Source: Vibrio pacinii DSM 19139 (lineage in GTDB: Bacteria; Pseudomonadota; Gammaproteobacteria; Enterobacterales; Vibrionaceae). From it: a DNA stretch of 64,000 bases. Below the pieces are notes generated by a model, which saw nothing but the letters and a program-made list of their open reading frames with translations, did not search any database and had not been told where the DNA came from. Below, in pieces: positions 61,721 through 64,000 of the stretch (within the stretch, counting starts at the first letter, position 1; the number at the start of each line of letters is the position of its first letter). Location of the stretch: the NCBI RefSeq assembly GCF_000711795.1, contig NZ_KL543978.1:1-64000 (forward strand), given 5' to 3'. Made by a program: the position numbers and the translations under genes.

Positions 61721-62623
61721 TTACGGCGCGTTATCGACTTCTATCGGTAAGTAATGTTTGGGTTCAAGCTTTAACCATTCAGGTAAAACGGTACCAATTG
61801 ATATCGAAGACCAAGTGCCCGACAAAATACCGATAAACATAGCAATAGCAAACCCTTGTAAGGCACTACCACCTAAAACCCATAGTGCAGAGACCGTCAT
61901 CAATGTCGTACCCGACGTCACCATAGTTCGTGAAAAGGTCGCCAATATTGCTTGGTCATTGATCTCCTCAGTAGGTAACGCCTGCTTCGCCACCAATAAT
62001 TCTCGGATCCGATCGGCAATGATTATTGAGTCATTGAGGGAGTAACCAAGAATCGCCAGTATTGCGGCAAACACCGTTAAATTGAATTCCATCTGTGTTG
62101 CAGCAAAAAAGCCCAGTACCAACACCACATCGTGCACCAATGCTAGTAGAGATCCGCTTGCTAGTCGCCACTCAAAACGAAAGCAGAGATAAGCTAAGAT
62201 CGATAACATCGAAATCAACAGTGCAAGACCACCTTGATCTATTAGGTCTTCGCCAACCTGAGAACCAACCATACTATTGCTGATAACCTCGACTTGTTGA
62301 GAGATCGTTGTGAGCAATTGCGTTAAATCCGCACCCTGCTCGCCCGGCTGAGGAACGGGATAGCGTACCACCCAACGCCCATCTTGGTCAGAGTGCGTTA
62401 CGTTGGTAAACGGCCCTAGTTCTGGTTGCAAAACCTCAACCATTTGTGTGTGAGTCAGTTGATCGTCAACTTTGACTTCTGTGACCATACCACCAGTGAA
62501 ATCAAGCCCTAGATTTAATCCATTGATGGACAGTGCGATTAACGAAACAACCATTAAGGCCAACGAAACAAAACTGGTAATGTAACGAATACGACGGATA
62601 CGTTGTTTAAAAAATTCGACCAT
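61721..62623 (-). CDS. secF: SecF, protein translocase accessory subunit (likely second secDF set)
   Basis: With SecD it uses the ion gradient to pull secreted proteins out of the SecYEG channel. It has 300 residues and six membrane helices; the first precedes the GLNLGLDFTGGMVTEVK motif. The conserved transmembrane block FAAILAILGYSLNDSIIIADRI and SGTTLMTVSALWVLGGSAL are present. It follows secD by 3 bp (TAAGTCATG). It differs from main-locus SecF in many positions and lacks the usual neighbours. I infer it is the SecDF2 paralogue of Vibrio. Confidence 0.92.
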   Translation of the reverse strand: MVEFFKQRIRRIRYITSFVSLALMVVSLIALSINGLNLGLDFTGGMVTEVKVDDQLTHTQMVEVLQPELGPFTNVTHSDQDGRWVVRYPVPQPGEQGADLTQLLTTISQQVEVISNSMVGSQVGEDLIDQGGLALLISMLSILAYLCFRFEWRLASGSLLALVHDVVLVLGFFAATQMEFNLTVFAAILAILGYSLNDSIIIADRIRELLVAKQALPTEEINDQAILATFSRTMVTSGTTLMTVSALWVLGGSALQGFAIAMFIGILSGTWSSISIGTVLPEWLKLEPKHYLPIEVDNAP

Positions 62624-62626
62624 GAC

Positions 62627-64000
62627 TTAAACCCTTACATCGCGACGCGCATCGCGTCCCCAAACCAAATTGATGATTGCTCGCGAGGCAAATAAGCCAC
62701 TGAACATACTGGTTAACAAACCTAGCCCAAGCGTTAAAGCAAAACCTTGAATCGGGCCATTACCGATTGAATAGAGCACCACAGCCGTAATCATAGTGGT
62801 AATGTTGGCATCTAAGATGGTACTGAGTGCGCTATCAAAGCCAAGATCGATAGACTGAGCGAATGTACGCCCTTCTGCCAGTTTGTCTTTAATCCGCTCA
62901 AATATCAGAACATTAGTATCGACTGCCATACCGACGGTCAACACTAAACCAGCGATACCAGGTAAGGTCAGTACAGCGCCAGGCAGCAAAGCAATTAAGC
63001 CAAGCAAGCAAGCCATGTTCACTAACAGCGCAACATTGGCAACCCAGCCTAAACGGCGATACCATAACGCCATGAAAGTTAACGTCATCGCTAAACCTAA
63101 CGCCAAAGCAGCAAAGCCGTTTTGAATATTCTCCGCGCCAAGTGAAGCACCAATGGTGCGCTCTTCAACGATGGTAACAGGTGCGGTCAGTGAACCTGCA
63201 CGCAACAGCAACGATAAGTTTTGTGCATCTTCCATTGAACCCGCCCCTGTGATGCGGATCTGGCTACCGAGCTGAGACTGGATGGTTGCAATACTAATGA
63301 CTCGTTCACTACGTTCTGTTTCACCTTGGGCATTGGTGGTATATTCACGATAAACAGTCGCCATCGGTTTACCGATATGATCGGCAGAGAAATCACTCAT
63401 GATCTTCCCTCCCGCATGGTCGAGGGAAATATTCACCTCAGAAAAGCCCATTTTATCCATCCCAGCGCGCGCATTAATGATGTGTTCACCCGTTAATACT
63501 GGACGCTTGGCCAAAGTCACATCCATTCCTTCGTTGTTCTTTAGCACCACATCACCATACGCTTTGCTGTCAGACGGTGTGCGTGCTTCATGGAATGCTA
63601 AACTTGCGGTTGCTCCTATAACGTTTTTGGCTAGCGAAGGATCTTGAACACCCGGCAGCTCAATACGTATGCTGTGCTCACCTTGTCGCTGAACTAAAGC
63701 TTCGGTAATGCCAAGCTCTTCAATGCGGCCACGCATGATCTTCAAGTTCTGCTGCAAAGTGACCGATTGAAACTCACTCTTGTTCTCAACCGTTGGTTTT
63801 ACCACGAGAGAATCTGAGTGACGTTTGATATCCCAACCGCCATAGTTGTGGTTTAAAAACTGCGTAACCTGGCTAAGCGCTTTTTGATCATTTGACTTAA
63901 TTTCAAATGCTTCAGAACCGACTAACGTGATTTGTACACTGCGTAATCGCTCTTGACGCAGGAAGTCTCGCGTCTCTTCTGTCAAGCTATTACGTTGATC
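62627..64000 (-). CDS. secD: SecD, protein translocase accessory subunit, C-terminal part (runs off the right edge)
   Basis: The frame is open to the window edge, so the start and the first membrane helix lie outside; about 455 of roughly 600 residues are seen. The periplasmic P1 region ends near LRAGSLTAPVTIVEERTIGA. The five following helices include PGIAGLVLTVGMAVDTNVLI, whose Asp is essential for proton or sodium coupling, and FERIKDKLAEGRTFAQSID. The ATG at 63985 is internal, not the start. Vibrio SecDF2 is regulated by the arrest peptide VemP, whose gene would lie just beyond 64000 if this is that locus. Confidence 0.93.
   Translation of the reverse strand, partial: DQRNSLTEETRDFLRQERLRSVQITLVGSEAFEIKSNDQKALSQVTQFLNHNYGGWDIKRHSDSLVVKPTVENKSEFQSVTLQQNLKIMRGRIEELGITEALVQRQGEHSIRIELPGVQDPSLAKNVIGATASLAFHEARTPSDSKAYGDVVLKNNEGMDVTLAKRPVLTGEHIINARAGMDKMGFSEVNISLDHAGGKIMSDFSADHIGKPMATVYREYTTNAQGETERSERVISIATIQSQLGSQIRITGAGSMEDAQNLSLLLRAGSLTAPVTIVEERTIGASLGAENIQNGFAALALGLAMTLTFMALWYRRLGWVANVALLVNMACLLGLIALLPGAVLTLPGIAGLVLTVGMAVDTNVLIFERIKDKLAEGRTFAQSIDLGFDSALSTILDANITTMITAVVLYSIGNGPIQGFALTLGLGLLTSMFSGLFASRAIINLVWGRDARRDVRV

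Overview
This 64 kb window reads as chromosomal DNA of a marine Vibrio or close Vibrionaceae relative. The evidence is a divergent opuD-type BCCT transporter and CosR/EctR-type MarR regulator, a secDF operon away from its usual neighbours, a pgt phosphoglycerate uptake locus, ravA-viaA, several GGDEF proteins, a CheV and a methyl-accepting chemotaxis protein. Species and chromosome cannot be fixed from the sequence alone. Nearly all of the window is ordinary, densely packed backbone. The clearly mobile part is the left 2 kb.

Left edge (1-2030): the 3' end of an IS3-family element, a small ORF that the IS appears to interrupt, and a tyrosine integrase lying against the 3' end of tRNA-Gly(TCC). 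This is the tRNA-proximal end of a genomic island that continues to the left of the window. From 2132 to 7822 come a periplasmic-sensor diguanylate cyclase, a chemoreceptor and an Na+:alanine/glycine symporter.

Catabolic and respiratory block (8255-15025): a three-gene 2-oxoacid dehydrogenase operon (E1 alpha, E1 beta, E2, no E3) converges on etfBA, and etfBA diverges from ETF:ubiquinone oxidoreductase. The divergent promoter region carries a LiuR-like palindrome, so the block probably feeds electrons from branched-chain amino acid or acyl-CoA oxidation into the quinone pool. An OFA-type MFS transporter and the haem-containing fatty acid cis/trans isomerase Cti follow.

Phosphoglycerate block (19242-27433): pgtA, pgtB and pgtC (response regulator, sensor kinase, periplasmic regulator) diverge from the transporter pgtP, which is followed by a pyruvate kinase. 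This links uptake of 3-phosphoglycerate and PEP to their use. Next are formate-THF ligase (with a PurR-like box), a cNMP/CBS/DUF294 protein with its DEDD exonuclease partner, opuD/cosR with a good CosR/EctR-type operator, a membrane GGDEF protein, an Lrp-EamA pair, a DUF1289-CWC protein, an EmrD-type exporter and ravA-viaA.

Right half (42470-64000): a NUDIX hydrolase, threonine aldolase, a small cytochrome c, an orphan gene of unknown function in an AT-rich setting, ppiC, cheV, a cytosolic GGDEF protein and a DHH phosphoesterase. Then come a DUF218 protein, serine deaminase, M14 carboxypeptidase and POT-type transporter (amino acid and peptide use), a PhnR-like GntR regulator, a CSD-DUF1294 protein, yjjG, a LysR regulator, elbB, an Fe-type alcohol dehydrogenase, a secreted dienelactone hydrolase, and secF-secD running off the right edge. 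Most convergent gene pairs are separated by strong bidirectional terminators.

I found no CRISPR array, rRNA, recognisable defence system or prophage core. The points most worth following are the degenerate AAA+ domain of PgtA, the altered catalytic motif of the E2, the CosR, PurR and LiuR operator candidates, the orphan gene at 44743, and the second-copy secDF.
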